Shown here in pieces: positions 7,429 to 15,430 of a stretch of 64,000 nt of DNA. Numbering within the stretch: the stretch's first letter is position 1; each line of letters starts with the position of its first letter. Below the pieces are notes generated by a model. It was not told the DNA's origin, ran no database searches, and worked only from the letters and a program-made list of their open reading frames with translations. This DNA comes from Pseudomonas izuensis (lineage in GTDB: Bacteria > Pseudomonadota > Gammaproteobacteria > Pseudomonadales > Pseudomonadaceae): contig NZ_WTFT01000040.1 of the NCBI RefSeq assembly GCF_009861505.1, positions 149,176-213,175 on the forward strand. The letters are read 5' to 3'. The translations under genes and the position numbers were made by a program.

Positions 7429-8178
7429 TTAACCCCGCTGCGCCTCGGCCTCTTCATGGGCGTGGCGCAGCCGCTCACGACTGTTCGTCAGGTGCAACCG
7501 CATGGCCGCTCGCGCAGCATCGGAATCCTGGCGGGCGATGGCGTCGTAGATCTCTTCGTGCTCGCGGCTCAGACGATTCATGTAGTGCTGCTGGTCATCA
7601 TGGGCCAGCCGCGCGGAGTTGAGTCGGGTGCGCGGGATAATGCTGGTGCCCAGGTGCGTCATGATGTCGGTGAAGTAGCGGTTGCCGGTGGCCAGCGCAA
7701 TCTGCAGGTGGAACTGGAAGTCCGAGGCCACGGCATCGCTGGCGTGGGAGACACTTTCATTCAACGCATCCAGCGCTGCACGCATCAACCCCAACTGCTC
7801 GGGGCTGCGACGTTGCGCAGCGAGACCGGCGGACTCCACTTCCAGGCTGATACGCAGTTCCAGAATCGCCAGCACGTCACGCAAGGTCACCACGGTGGCC
7901 GGGTCGATGCGGAAACCGCTCGGGCTCGGCGTGTCGAGCACGAAGGTGCCGATGCCGTGGCGGGTTTCCACCTGCCCCGCCGCCTGCAAACGTGAAATCG
8001 CTTCGCGTACCACGGTGCGGCTGACGCCATGGGCGTCCATGATCGCCGACTCGGTGGGCAATTTGTCGCCACGCTTGAGGTGCCCGTCGCGAATCTGCTC
8101 GGACAGCACCGTCACCAACTCCTGAGCGAGGCTGCGGCGCTTGCGAGGGAGGCGTGGTGCGTCGTTCGGGTTTTCCAT
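7429..8178 (-). CDS. FadR-type GntR transcriptional regulator
   Basis: About 249 residues from the chosen ATG (MENPNDAPRLPRKRR); in-frame ATGs at 8187 and 8220 are possible alternatives, and none has a clear Shine-Dalgarno site. The N-terminal winged helix-turn-helix (about 15-80) shows RGDKLPTESAIMDAHGVSRTV and VREAISRL, followed by GIGTFVLD. The C-terminal FCD ligand domain (about 95-240) includes SDFQFHLQIALATGN, a metal/ligand-binding signature of the family. It sits near the sugar-acid operon whose promoter holds an FCD-type inverted repeat, so repression relieved by galactarate/glucarate or an intermediate is a reasonable inference. The phospholipase unit lies between this gene and its presumed target. 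Confidence 0.82.
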   Translation of the reverse strand: MENPNDAPRLPRKRRSLAQELVTVLSEQIRDGHLKRGDKLPTESAIMDAHGVSRTVVREAISRLQAAGQVETRHGIGTFVLDTPSPSGFRIDPATVVTLRDVLAILELRISLEVESAGLAAQRRSPEQLGLMRAALDALNESVSHASDAVASDFQFHLQIALATGNRYFTDIMTHLGTSIIPRTRLNSARLAHDDQQHYMNRLSREHEEIYDAIARQDSDAARAAMRLHLTNSRERLRHAHEEAEAQRG

Positions 8179-8252
8179 GGTGAACATCTGTCTCGAAAAA
8201 TTCGGCTGAAACCGCATCATAGCTCAACGCGGTTGTACGATCACTACCGCCC

Positions 8253-8344
8253 CTGTAGGAGCAAAGCTTGCTCGCGATGGCCGTTACGCGGTTCCGACTG
8301 GAGACCATGTCATCGTTCATCGCGAGCAAGCTTTGCTCCTACAG
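8253..8344. repeat. REPIN (AAGCTTGCTCGCGA subtype)
   Basis: The arms CTGTAGGAGCAAAGCTTGCTCGCGA and its complement flank a central stretch of about 40 bases. This variant has AAAGCTT in place of CGAGCCT. It lies between the GntR regulator gene and the ABC transporter gene. Confidence 0.88.
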
Positions 8345-8356
8345 GGGCGATAGTGG

Positions 8357-10084
8357 TTATGCAGTCACGGCCTGGTCCACCAGATGGCCGTTCTCGATTC
8401 GAACATGTCGAGGGTGGAAGCGCTTGAGGCTGCTGCGATGGCCGACGCTGACGATGCTCAGTCCCGGCAGCTCGTCGATCAGCGCCTGGTACAGCGACGC
8501 TTCGTCCTCTTCATCCATCGCCGATGTGGCTTCGTCCATGTACAGCCATTGCGGCGCATAGAGCAGGGCGCGGGCAAAGGCCAGGCGTTGCTGCTCACCG
8601 GGTGACAGCATGCGCTGCCAATGATTGGCTTCGTCCAGACGTGGCACCAGATGCGGCAAACGGCAGGTTTCCAGGACGTGCACATAGCGCTCGTTCAGGT
8701 AGGTATCGCCGGCCTGTGGATAACTCAAGGCATCACGCAGTGTGCCAATCGGCAGATAAGGCTTTTGCGGCAGGAACAGATATCGCGCCGCCGGCAGGCG
8801 AATGCTGCCGTGGCCCGCCGGCCACAGGTGCCCCATCGCTCGCAACAGGGTCGACTTGCCACTGCCGGAGCGGCCGCTGAGCATGACGCGCTCACCCTCC
8901 TCCACGGTCATATCGGCATTGGTCAGCAAATGGCGACCGTCCGCCAGATCAAGGCCGAGGTTGTGCACTTTCAACGCATCACCTTGATTCTGCACATCGA
9001 TGGCCGGAGCACGCTCTTCGTTGTCGGTCATGGCCTGGCGGAAGCTCAGCAGACGATCACAGGTGGCGCGCCATGAGGCGAGGTTCTGGTACGCGGTGAT
9101 GAACCAGCTGAAACTCTCCTGGACGTTGCCGAATGCCGAGCTGATTTGCATCAGCTCGCCGAGTTCGATCTTGCCGGACAAGTAACGCGGCGAAGCGACG
9201 ATGAACGGAAAGATGATGGCGGCCTGACTGTAACCGGCAGTGAAGAAAGTCAGGCGCTTGGACACCTTCATGATGTCCCAGAAGTTATGCCAGACCATCC
9301 CGAATCGGCCGCTCAAGCGACGATGTTCGTTCGGTTCGCCGTTGTACAGCGCGATGCTTTCGGCATTTTCGCGAATCCGCACCATGGAGAAACGCAGATC
9401 GGCTTCAAAGCGTTGTTGTTGGTTGTTCAGGCCGATCAAGCGACGACCGATCAAATGCGTCAGCCAACTGCCCACCGCGGCGTAAACCAGTACGCACCAG
9501 AACATGTAGCCGGGAATGGTGAAACCCCATACCTCAATACTGCCCGACACGCCCCACAGAATGATCGAGAACGACACCAGGCTGACAATGTTGCGAAGTA
9601 AACCAATGCCCAGTTCCAAGGTGTTCGAGGTGAAGTTGTTGAGGTCTTCGGAAATCCGCTGGTCCGGGTTATCGGTGTAGCCCCCCTGCTCCAGCCGGTA
9701 GTAATTCTTGTCGGTGAGCCAGCGGGAAAAATACGTCTCGGTGAGCCACGCCCGCCAGCGGATCGTCAGCATCTGTGTCAGGTAGAGCCGATACACCGCA
9801 CCGACAATCGCGACGGCTGCAATCGCGCAGAAGTACAGGATCAGCCGCCAGAACGCCGCTTCGTCCTTCTGTTGCAGGGCGTTGTAAAAATCCTTGTACC
9901 AGGTGTTGAACCACACCGAGATCCCTACGCTGATCAGCGACAGGGCAATCACCGCGATCAGCAGCGACCAGGCCTTGACCTTCTCCTCACTGCGCCAGTA
10001 AGGCGTGATGATCGCCCAGACTTTGCGAAAAAACTGCCCGCGCACAGCATCGTTGACCGCGGAGTATTCAGCGTTCTGATTCAT
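8357..10084 (-). CDS. SbmA/BacA-like ABC transporter with fused ATPase (YddA type)
   Basis: A 575-residue half-transporter. The N-terminal membrane domain (about 1-340) is of the SbmA/BacA class, with WFNTWYKDFYNALQ and YFSRWLTDKNYYRLE, characteristic of that family. The C-terminal nucleotide-binding domain has Walker A GRSGSGKST (404-412), signature LSPGEQQ (493-499) and Walker B WLYMDEA (513-519). It should work as an inner-membrane homodimer. Family members move peptides or vitamin B12-like molecules (BacA/SbmA, Rv1819c); the substrate of this YddA-like group is not established. It is monocistronic, with the roxR stop about 100 bases upstream of its start on the same strand. Confidence 0.85.
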   Translation of the reverse strand: MNQNAEYSAVNDAVRGQFFRKVWAIITPYWRSEEKVKAWSLLIAVIALSLISVGISVWFNTWYKDFYNALQQKDEAAFWRLILYFCAIAAVAIVGAVYRLYLTQMLTIRWRAWLTETYFSRWLTDKNYYRLEQGGYTDNPDQRISEDLNNFTSNTLELGIGLLRNIVSLVSFSIILWGVSGSIEVWGFTIPGYMFWCVLVYAAVGSWLTHLIGRRLIGLNNQQQRFEADLRFSMVRIRENAESIALYNGEPNEHRRLSGRFGMVWHNFWDIMKVSKRLTFFTAGYSQAAIIFPFIVASPRYLSGKIELGELMQISSAFGNVQESFSWFITAYQNLASWRATCDRLLSFRQAMTDNEERAPAIDVQNQGDALKVHNLGLDLADGRHLLTNADMTVEEGERVMLSGRSGSGKSTLLRAMGHLWPAGHGSIRLPAARYLFLPQKPYLPIGTLRDALSYPQAGDTYLNERYVHVLETCRLPHLVPRLDEANHWQRMLSPGEQQRLAFARALLYAPQWLYMDEATSAMDEEDEASLYQALIDELPGLSIVSVGHRSSLKRFHPRHVRIENGHLVDQAVTA

Positions 10085-10181
10085 GGATAAGGCTCGATAA
10101 AGAAAAGTACAGACACGAACCGATCATAGATGATCGGTTCGGATTGTCGCGAGGAGCGGCCCGCATTCGTTCAGCGCAGGT

Positions 10182-10742
10182 TCAGCGACGAACGGGACGC
10201 TTCTGCAGTTTGCGCTGCAGCGTGCGGCGGTGCATGCCCAGGGCGCGGGCCGTGGCGGAGATGTTGCCTTCGTGCTCGGTCAGCACACGCTGAATGTGTT
10301 CCCACTGCAAGCGGTCCACGGACATCGGGTTTTCCGGCACCAGGCTGTCGAGATCGGCGTGTTCGGACAGCAGCGCGGCCAGCACGTCGTCGGCGTCGGC
10401 GGGTTTGCACAGGTAGTTGCAGGCACCGCGCTTGATCGCTTCCACGGCGGTGGCAATGCTCGAATAACCGGTGAGGATCACCACGCGCATTTCCGGATCC
10501 ATTTCCAGCAACTTGGGCAGCAACACCAGGCCCGAATCGCCGTCCATTTTCAGATCCAGCGCGGCGTAGTCCGGCAGATCGTTCTGGGCGAGGGTCAGCC
10601 CCTCTTCGGCAGAACCGGCGGTGCTGACGCGAAAGCCGCGGCGAGCCATGGCGCGGGCCATCACCCGGGTAAAGGTCGCGTCGTCGTCGACCAGCAGCAA
10701 ATGCGGCAGTTCTTCGCCTTCAACCTGGATTTCGTCACTCAT
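10182..10742 (-). CDS. roxR: Response regulator RoxR (RegA/PrrA/ActR family)
   Basis: A 186-residue two-domain regulator. The receiver domain (about 14-125) has the acidic pocket DDD at 19-21, phosphoacceptor Asp63, Thr91 and Lys113. After a short linker, a Fis-type helix-turn-helix ends the protein (about 150-180, with EGNISATARALGMHRRTLQRKL). This compact layout without an AAA+ domain is typical of RegA/PrrA/RoxR, global regulators of respiration and redox balance. The start overlaps the end of the kinase gene by 8 bases, indicating translational coupling. The pair corresponds to PA4493-PA4494 of P. aeruginosa as I recall, where it controls terminal oxidases including the cyanide-insensitive oxidase. 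Confidence 0.9.
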   Translation of the reverse strand: MSDEIQVEGEELPHLLLVDDDATFTRVMARAMARRGFRVSTAGSAEEGLTLAQNDLPDYAALDLKMDGDSGLVLLPKLLEMDPEMRVVILTGYSSIATAVEAIKRGACNYLCKPADADDVLAALLSEHADLDSLVPENPMSVDRLQWEHIQRVLTEHEGNISATARALGMHRRTLQRKLQKRPVRR

Positions 10743-11997
10743 GTTGGTCTCCTCGGGCGCCGTGGGGCAGGCGCAGCTCGGTGAGCGTGCCGCCTTCCTC
10801 ATGACTATAGAGTTTCACTGAGCCGCCGGCGCGTGTCACGCTCGCCTTGCTCAAAAACAGGCCCAGGCCGAAGCCTTTGCCCTTGGTGGTAAAAAACGGC
10901 TTGCCGATCTGTTCGGCGATGGCCAGCGGCACACCGGCACCGTGGTCGCGGATACTGATGGTCAAGTCCTCGGCATTCCAGTCCAGGGTCACTTGCAGCC
11001 CTTCGGGACAGGCATCCGCCGCGTTGTTCAGCAAATTCAGCAGGGCCTGGGTCAGGTCCGGCGGCGGCGCCATGCGCGGCACCGTGCCCTGGCCCAGGCG
11101 CTGGAAGCGATAACTGGCTTCCGGACGCATCAGGTGCCAACGATTGAGCGCTTCATCGAGCCAATCGGTAACGTCCTGCATCTCCACCGCCAGACGGCGA
11201 TTGGCCTCCGCGGCGCGCACCAGATGCTGCAAGGTCTCCTTGCACAGCTTGACCTGATCCTGCAGCACGCTCAGGTCGTCCTGCAACAGCGGGTCATGAT
11301 GGTCCTGGCGCATTTCTTTGAGCAGCACGCTCATGGTCGCCAGCGGTGTGCCCAGCTCATGGGCGGCGCCCGCCGCCTGGGTGGCCACGGCCAATAATTG
11401 CTGATCGCGCAGGCCCTCTTCGCGACGGATCGCCCGCAGTTCCTCCTGACGGCGCAATTCTTCGGCCATGCGCGCCGCGAAGAACGTGATCACCGCAGCC
11501 GCGAGGGCGAAACTCAGCCACATCCCGTACACCTGCAGGTTTTCCCGGGCGATCGGGAAGGTCTGCAACGGATAGAACCGCGCCAGCAGCAGGGTGTACA
11601 TCGTCAGTGCGATGCCCGACAAAATCACCGAATAGCGCCACGGCAAGGTCACTGCCGCAATGGTCAGCGGTACCAGGTAATAGGAGACGAACGGGTTGGT
11701 CGAGCCGCCTGAGAAATACAGCAGGGCGCTGTGGATAAACAGGTCGCAGGCCAGTTGCACGGCGTATTCGAGCTCGGTGACCGGCCAGGTGGTGCGCAGG
11801 CGAATCGCCGTGAACGCGCACAACAGCATCGAGCAGCCGAGGGTTGCCGCCAGTTGGAACCAGGGCAAGGGCAGCAGTTCGAGCCAGTAGGCCAGGCCCA
11901 CGGAACCGGCCTGTGCGGCCAACACCAACGTGCGGATGAATGTCAGACGCCAGAGGTTCTGGCGCGTGGCGGAAGTGATTTGAACGGGGGCGAGCAT
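10735..11997 (-). CDS. roxS: Redox sensor histidine kinase RoxS (RegB/PrrB family)
   Basis: 420 residues from the ATG at 11997, which has AGGAG 7 bases upstream; the upstream in-frame extension lacks support. The N-terminal half (about 15-175) carries five to six membrane helices and the heptapeptide GGSTNPF at 97-103, matching the GGxxNPF quinone-sensing motif of RegB/PrrB. The kinase core has the H-box AAHELGTPL with phospho-acceptor His213, then N-box NLLNNAADA, and the G-boxes DHGAGVP and GKGFGLGL. It should autophosphorylate in response to ubiquinone-pool redox state and pass phosphate to Asp63 of RoxR. Confidence 0.9.
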   Translation of the reverse strand: MLAPVQITSATRQNLWRLTFIRTLVLAAQAGSVGLAYWLELLPLPWFQLAATLGCSMLLCAFTAIRLRTTWPVTELEYAVQLACDLFIHSALLYFSGGSTNPFVSYYLVPLTIAAVTLPWRYSVILSGIALTMYTLLLARFYPLQTFPIARENLQVYGMWLSFALAAAVITFFAARMAEELRRQEELRAIRREEGLRDQQLLAVATQAAGAAHELGTPLATMSVLLKEMRQDHHDPLLQDDLSVLQDQVKLCKETLQHLVRAAEANRRLAVEMQDVTDWLDEALNRWHLMRPEASYRFQRLGQGTVPRMAPPPDLTQALLNLLNNAADACPEGLQVTLDWNAEDLTISIRDHGAGVPLAIAEQIGKPFFTTKGKGFGLGLFLSKASVTRAGGSVKLYSHEEGGTLTELRLPHGARGDQHE

Positions 11998-12107
11998 GAG
12001 CTCTCCTGATGAGCGCTCCAGGCGGATCGCAGGGAGTATAACCAAGCACGAGGACTGACAGGCAAAAGTGCGGCAAACCGCCACATGCCCGGTGACTGTC
12101 AAATTGT

Positions 12108-12175
12108 CATCGCGGGCAAGCCTTGCTCCTACAGGGAGTCATTGCACCTGCGGGAGCAAGGCTTGCCCGCGATTG
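12108..12175. repeat. Short REP pair upstream of the SIMPL gene
   Basis: The arms ATCGCGGGCAAGCCTTGCTCCTACAG and CTGCGGGAGCAAGGCTTGCCCGCGAT are nearly perfect complements about 13 bases apart. This is the GGGCAAGCC subtype, also seen in part at bases 1-20. Confidence 0.85.
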
Positions 12176-12304
12176 GCCGTGACGCGGTTAAATGCCATAC
12201 ATCTGTATAGAAGTTGTAACTGTGCGAACCGGATCATTAAAGCTAGAGTCTGATGGTTTCTCGCAGGTCCGGACCATTGCCTGCGCACCCTCCAAGGAGC
12301 TTTC

Positions 12305-13021
12305 ATGCACACATTCCGCCGCAGCGCCGCCCTCCTCGCCTTGAGTGCCGGCACTCTCGCCAGCCTCCCGGCCCTGGCTGCCGACGAGCTTCATTACAAC
12401 CAGATTTCCCTGCGCGCCGAAGTCAGCCAGGAAGTGGCTCGCGACCTGATGATCGTGACCCTCTATACAGAAGAACAAAACACCGACCCGGCCAAACTCG
12501 CCGCCGACGTCAGCACCACCATGAACAAGGCGTTGGCCCAGGCCAAGCAAGTCAAGGACATCACCCTGCGCCAGGGCAGCCGCAACAGCTACCCGATCTA
12601 CGACGCCAAGGGCCAGAAAATCACCGGCTGGCGCGAACGCGCCGAGCTGCGCCTGGAAAGCACGGATTTCGCCGCGCTGTCGAAGCTGACCGGCGAACTG
12701 CTCACCGACCTGAAGATGGGCGGCATGGACTTCGCGATTGCCACGCCAACCCGCAAGGCCAGCGAAGACGCCTTGCTCAAGGACGCCGTGACCGCCTTCA
12801 AGGCCCGCGCCCAACTCGCCACCGACGCACTGGGTGGCAAGGGCTACAAGATCGTCAACATGAACCTCAACAGCAACGGCTACCCGCAACCGTACATGCG
12901 CGCACCGATGATGATGAAAGCCGCCGGCATGGACAGCGCACCGGTGACACCGGAAGTTGAAGCCGGCACCAGCCAGGTCAGCATGACGGCCGACGGTTCG
13001 ATTGAAGTGTTGATGCCTTGA
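12305..13021 (+). CDS. Periplasmic SIMPL-domain (DUF541) protein
   Basis: A 238-residue exported protein. Residues 1-25 form a clear signal peptide ending LPALAADE. The rest is one SIMPL/DUF541 domain, with repeated alternating strands and helices such as LRAEVSQEVARDLMIVTLYTE and YKIVNMNLNS. The family includes E. coli YggE, linked to oxidative-stress tolerance; the biochemical function is unknown. AAGGAGC precedes the ATG. It stands between roxSR and the dipeptide locus, the place of PA4495 in P. aeruginosa as I recall, and is followed by a strong terminator, so it is a single-gene unit. Confidence 0.82.
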   Translation: MHTFRRSAALLALSAGTLASLPALAADELHYNQISLRAEVSQEVARDLMIVTLYTEEQNTDPAKLAADVSTTMNKALAQAKQVKDITLRQGSRNSYPIYDAKGQKITGWRERAELRLESTDFAALSKLTGELLTDLKMGGMDFAIATPTRKASEDALLKDAVTAFKARAQLATDALGGKGYKIVNMNLNSNGYPQPYMRAPMMMKAAGMDSAPVTPEVEAGTSQVSMTADGSIEVLMP

Positions 13022-13042
13022 ATCGATAACCTCCGTGCAAAA

Positions 13043-13076
13043 AAAGGCGATCCCCCCGGGGATCGCCTTTTTTTTT
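13043..13076 (+). terminator. Rho-independent terminator after the SIMPL gene
   Basis: A stem of 12-13 bp (AAAGGCGATCCCC/GGGGATCGCCTTT) with a tiny loop is followed by nine T. It starts about 20 bases after the stop codon. The A-rich 5' flank means it could also work on the minus strand. Confidence 0.9.
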
Positions 13077-13499
13077 GCAAACAGCGTCTATGCTGAATCC
13101 GGGAAGGGGCAGTCAAACCCCGGAAAACGACATCAGTTGCACTTGGTAGAACCCATGACCCTCAACCCATTATCGGTGCAACGATAACCACTCCCATTCA
13201 CGCCCTACACACCCCCACAGGACGGGGTATACATAGGTAACACCCCGCCCCACCAGCGGGCAGCCCATTCCGCGCACGCACCATAAAAGTGCGCCAGTTG
13301 CACTGCAAAAATGCCGCGCAAACGGTCAAATGCGTCAACATTTATACAAATGCGACATTAAGGTACGTTCGTGCCACCGTTTAAGGCTTGTAGTCGCTCT
13401 GGATCTTGCATTGGGTATGGGCCCTGCATAAGTATCCGCAGGCACGACTCACGAGGTCGTCCTCAAAATCAAAAAATGACAACAAATCATGAGGCCACC
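13077..13499. other. 423-base intergenic region upstream of the first dipeptide-binding gene
   Basis: No convincing gene is seen. It holds a C-rich stretch with an inverted repeat CGGGGT...ACACCCCG near 13223-13246, and an A-rich leader at 13464-13489 close to the start codon that resembles, but does not exactly match, the AAnAAnAA motif bound by Hfq/Crc. In P. aeruginosa a regulator and peptidase gene (psdR, mdpA) lie in this locus as I recall; neither is here. Confidence 0.5.
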
Positions 13500-15125
13500 A
13501 TGCTTAAACACGCGGTCATTCCGTTTTTAGTCGGCGCCAGCCTTTTGGCCGCCGCACCGTTCGCCCAAGCTGCGAGTAACCTGGTGTTCTGCTCCGAAGG
13601 GAGCCCGGCCGGTTTCGATCCAGGTCAATACACCACCGGAACCGACTTCGACGCCTCTGCCGAAACCATGTTCAACCGCCTGACCCAGTTCGAGCGCGGC
13701 GGCACCGCCGTAATTCCTGGCCTGGCGACCAGCTGGGACGTCTCCCCTGACGGCCTGACCTACACCTTCCACCTGCGTGAAGGCGTCAAGTTCCACACCA
13801 CCCCGTACTTCAAGCCAACGCGTACCTTCAACGCCGACGACGTGCTGTTCACCTTTAATCGCATGATTAACAAGGATGACCCGTTCCGCAAAGCGTACCC
13901 GACCGAATTCCCGTACTTCACCGACATGGGGATGGACACCAACATCACCAAGATCGATAAAGTCGACGACAACACCGTCAAGTTCACCCTCAAAGACGTT
14001 GATGCCGCGTTCATCCAGAACATGGCCATGAGCTTCGCCTCGATCCAGTCCGCCGAGTACGCTGCCCAGCTGCTCAAGGAAGGCAAGGCCGCCGACATCA
14101 ACCAGAAGCCGGTAGGCACTGGCCCGTTCGTGTTCAAGAGCTACCAGAAAGACTCCAACATCCGCTACACCGGGAACAAGGACTACTGGAAGCCTGAAGA
14201 CGTCAAGATCGACAACCTGATCTTCGCCATCACCACCGACCCGTCGGTACGCATCCAGAAGCTGAAGAAGGGCGAGTGCCAGATCACTCTGTTCCCACGT
14301 CCGGCGGACCTGAAGGCGCTGAAAGAAGACAAGACCCTGAAGGTGCCTGACCAGGCCGGTTTCAACCTGGGTTACATCGCCTACAACGTAATGGACAAGA
14401 TCAAGGGTGACGACAAGCCGAACCCGATGGCCCAACTGAAAGTGCGTCAGGCACTGGACATGGCCGTCAACAAGCAGCAGATCATCGATTCCGTTTACCA
14501 GGGCGCCGGCCAAAAGGCTGTCAACGCCATGCCACCGACCCAGTGGTCCTACGACACCACCATCCAGGATGCGCCGTACAATCCTGAGAAAGCCAAGGAG
14601 CTGCTCAAGGAAGCCGGTGTGAAGGAAGGCACCGAAATCGTTCTGTGGGCAATGCCGGTACAGCGTCCGTACAACCCGAACGCCAAGCTGATGGCAGAAA
14701 TGCTGCAGTCCGACTGGGCGAAGATCGGTATCAAGGCCAAGATCCAGAGCTACGAATGGGGCGAGTACATCAAGCGCTCCAAAGGCGGCGAAAACGGCGC
14801 GATGCTGATTGGCTGGAGCGGCGACAACGGTGATCCGGACAACTGGCTCAACGTACTGTTCGGCTGCGACTCGCTGCAGGGCAACAACTTCTCCAAATGG
14901 TGCGACAAGAAGTTTGACGACATCGTCAAGCAAGCCAAGCGCACTTCGGACCAGAGCAAGCGCACCGAGCTGTACAAGCAGGCTCAGCACGTCCTGAAAG
15001 ACGCGGTTCCCTACACACCTATCGCTCACTCGACGGTGTTCCAACCCATGCGCGCCGAAGTGCAGGACTTCAAGATCAGCCCGTTTGGCTTGAACTCCTT
15101 CTACGGCGTCAGCGTCAGCAAGTAA
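13500..15125 (+). CDS. Dipeptide ABC transporter substrate-binding protein (DppA-like, copy 1)
   Basis: A 541-residue periplasmic solute-binding protein of family 5 (SBP_bac_5). The start chosen has GAGG upstream and gives a proper signal peptide ending APFAQAAS; the longer frame to 13371 has none. Core landmarks are CSEGSPAGFDPGQYTT after the signal, TYTFHLREGVKFH, GTGPFVFKSYQKDS near 205-220, and NGDPDNWLNVLFGCD with a cysteine pair (CD...WCD) typical of DppA. It should deliver di/tripeptides to DppBCDF, encoded downstream. It is highly similar to copies 2 and 3 in this locus, evidently by duplication. Confidence 0.9.
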   Translation: MLKHAVIPFLVGASLLAAAPFAQAASNLVFCSEGSPAGFDPGQYTTGTDFDASAETMFNRLTQFERGGTAVIPGLATSWDVSPDGLTYTFHLREGVKFHTTPYFKPTRTFNADDVLFTFNRMINKDDPFRKAYPTEFPYFTDMGMDTNITKIDKVDDNTVKFTLKDVDAAFIQNMAMSFASIQSAEYAAQLLKEGKAADINQKPVGTGPFVFKSYQKDSNIRYTGNKDYWKPEDVKIDNLIFAITTDPSVRIQKLKKGECQITLFPRPADLKALKEDKTLKVPDQAGFNLGYIAYNVMDKIKGDDKPNPMAQLKVRQALDMAVNKQQIIDSVYQGAGQKAVNAMPPTQWSYDTTIQDAPYNPEKAKELLKEAGVKEGTEIVLWAMPVQRPYNPNAKLMAEMLQSDWAKIGIKAKIQSYEWGEYIKRSKGGENGAMLIGWSGDNGDPDNWLNVLFGCDSLQGNNFSKWCDKKFDDIVKQAKRTSDQSKRTELYKQAQHVLKDAVPYTPIAHSTVFQPMRAEVQDFKISPFGLNSFYGVSVSK

Positions 15126-15131
15126 GGTTTG

Positions 15132-15162
15132 GCAGCGGCGACGTTTCTGACGTCGCCGCTGC
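15132..15162 (+). terminator. Stem-loop after binding-protein copy 1
   Basis: GCAGCGGCGACG and its perfect complement enclose a 7-base loop, 6 bases after the stop codon. No T run follows, so it may stabilise the 3' end of the copy 1 message rather than terminate. Confidence 0.5.
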
Positions 15163-15280
15163 TTGATCTACCGAGAAAGCAGGAAATCGCCTACATCCAG
15201 ATCGTCTACTGACTACAGCAGACCACTAGGACGCGTCGTCTTTTCCCACAAGTCTTTCGGACTTTACGCATTTACTGCCG

Positions 15281-15338
15281 GACCCACGGTTCATACCGTC
15301 GGGATCCGACCAGTCCATGCGTGGGTCATCGGTTTTTT
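15281..15338 (+). terminator. Terminator-like hairpin before binding-protein copy 2
   Basis: GACCCACG (15281-15288) pairs with CGTGGGTC (15320-15327) around a 31-base loop, and a run of seven T starts 5 bases later. It could end transcription from copy 1 or act as a leader attenuator for copy 2. Confidence 0.45.
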
Positions 15339-15430
15339 TGGCTGCACGTCATGGTTTGAGAGCAATGACGCCTTCCACGTCTGCGGACGGACGAAGGCGT
15401 ATTGCAAAACACTGAACAAGAGGGAGCGTC

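Larger units (their letters stand above)
15126..15430. other. Intergenic region between binding-protein copies 1 and 2
   Basis: About 305 bases without a gene. It contains the stem-loop at 15132-15162, the terminator-like structure at 15281-15338, and a further inverted repeat ACGCCTTC/GAAGGCGT near 15369-15401, just upstream of copy 2. This many hairpins suggests mRNA processing or differential expression of the two paralogues. Confidence 0.55.

Noticed and set aside
13371..13499. N-terminal extension of receptor copy 1
   Set aside because: The extension would bury the signal peptide; the ATG at 13500 has a ribosome-binding site and a normal signal sequence.
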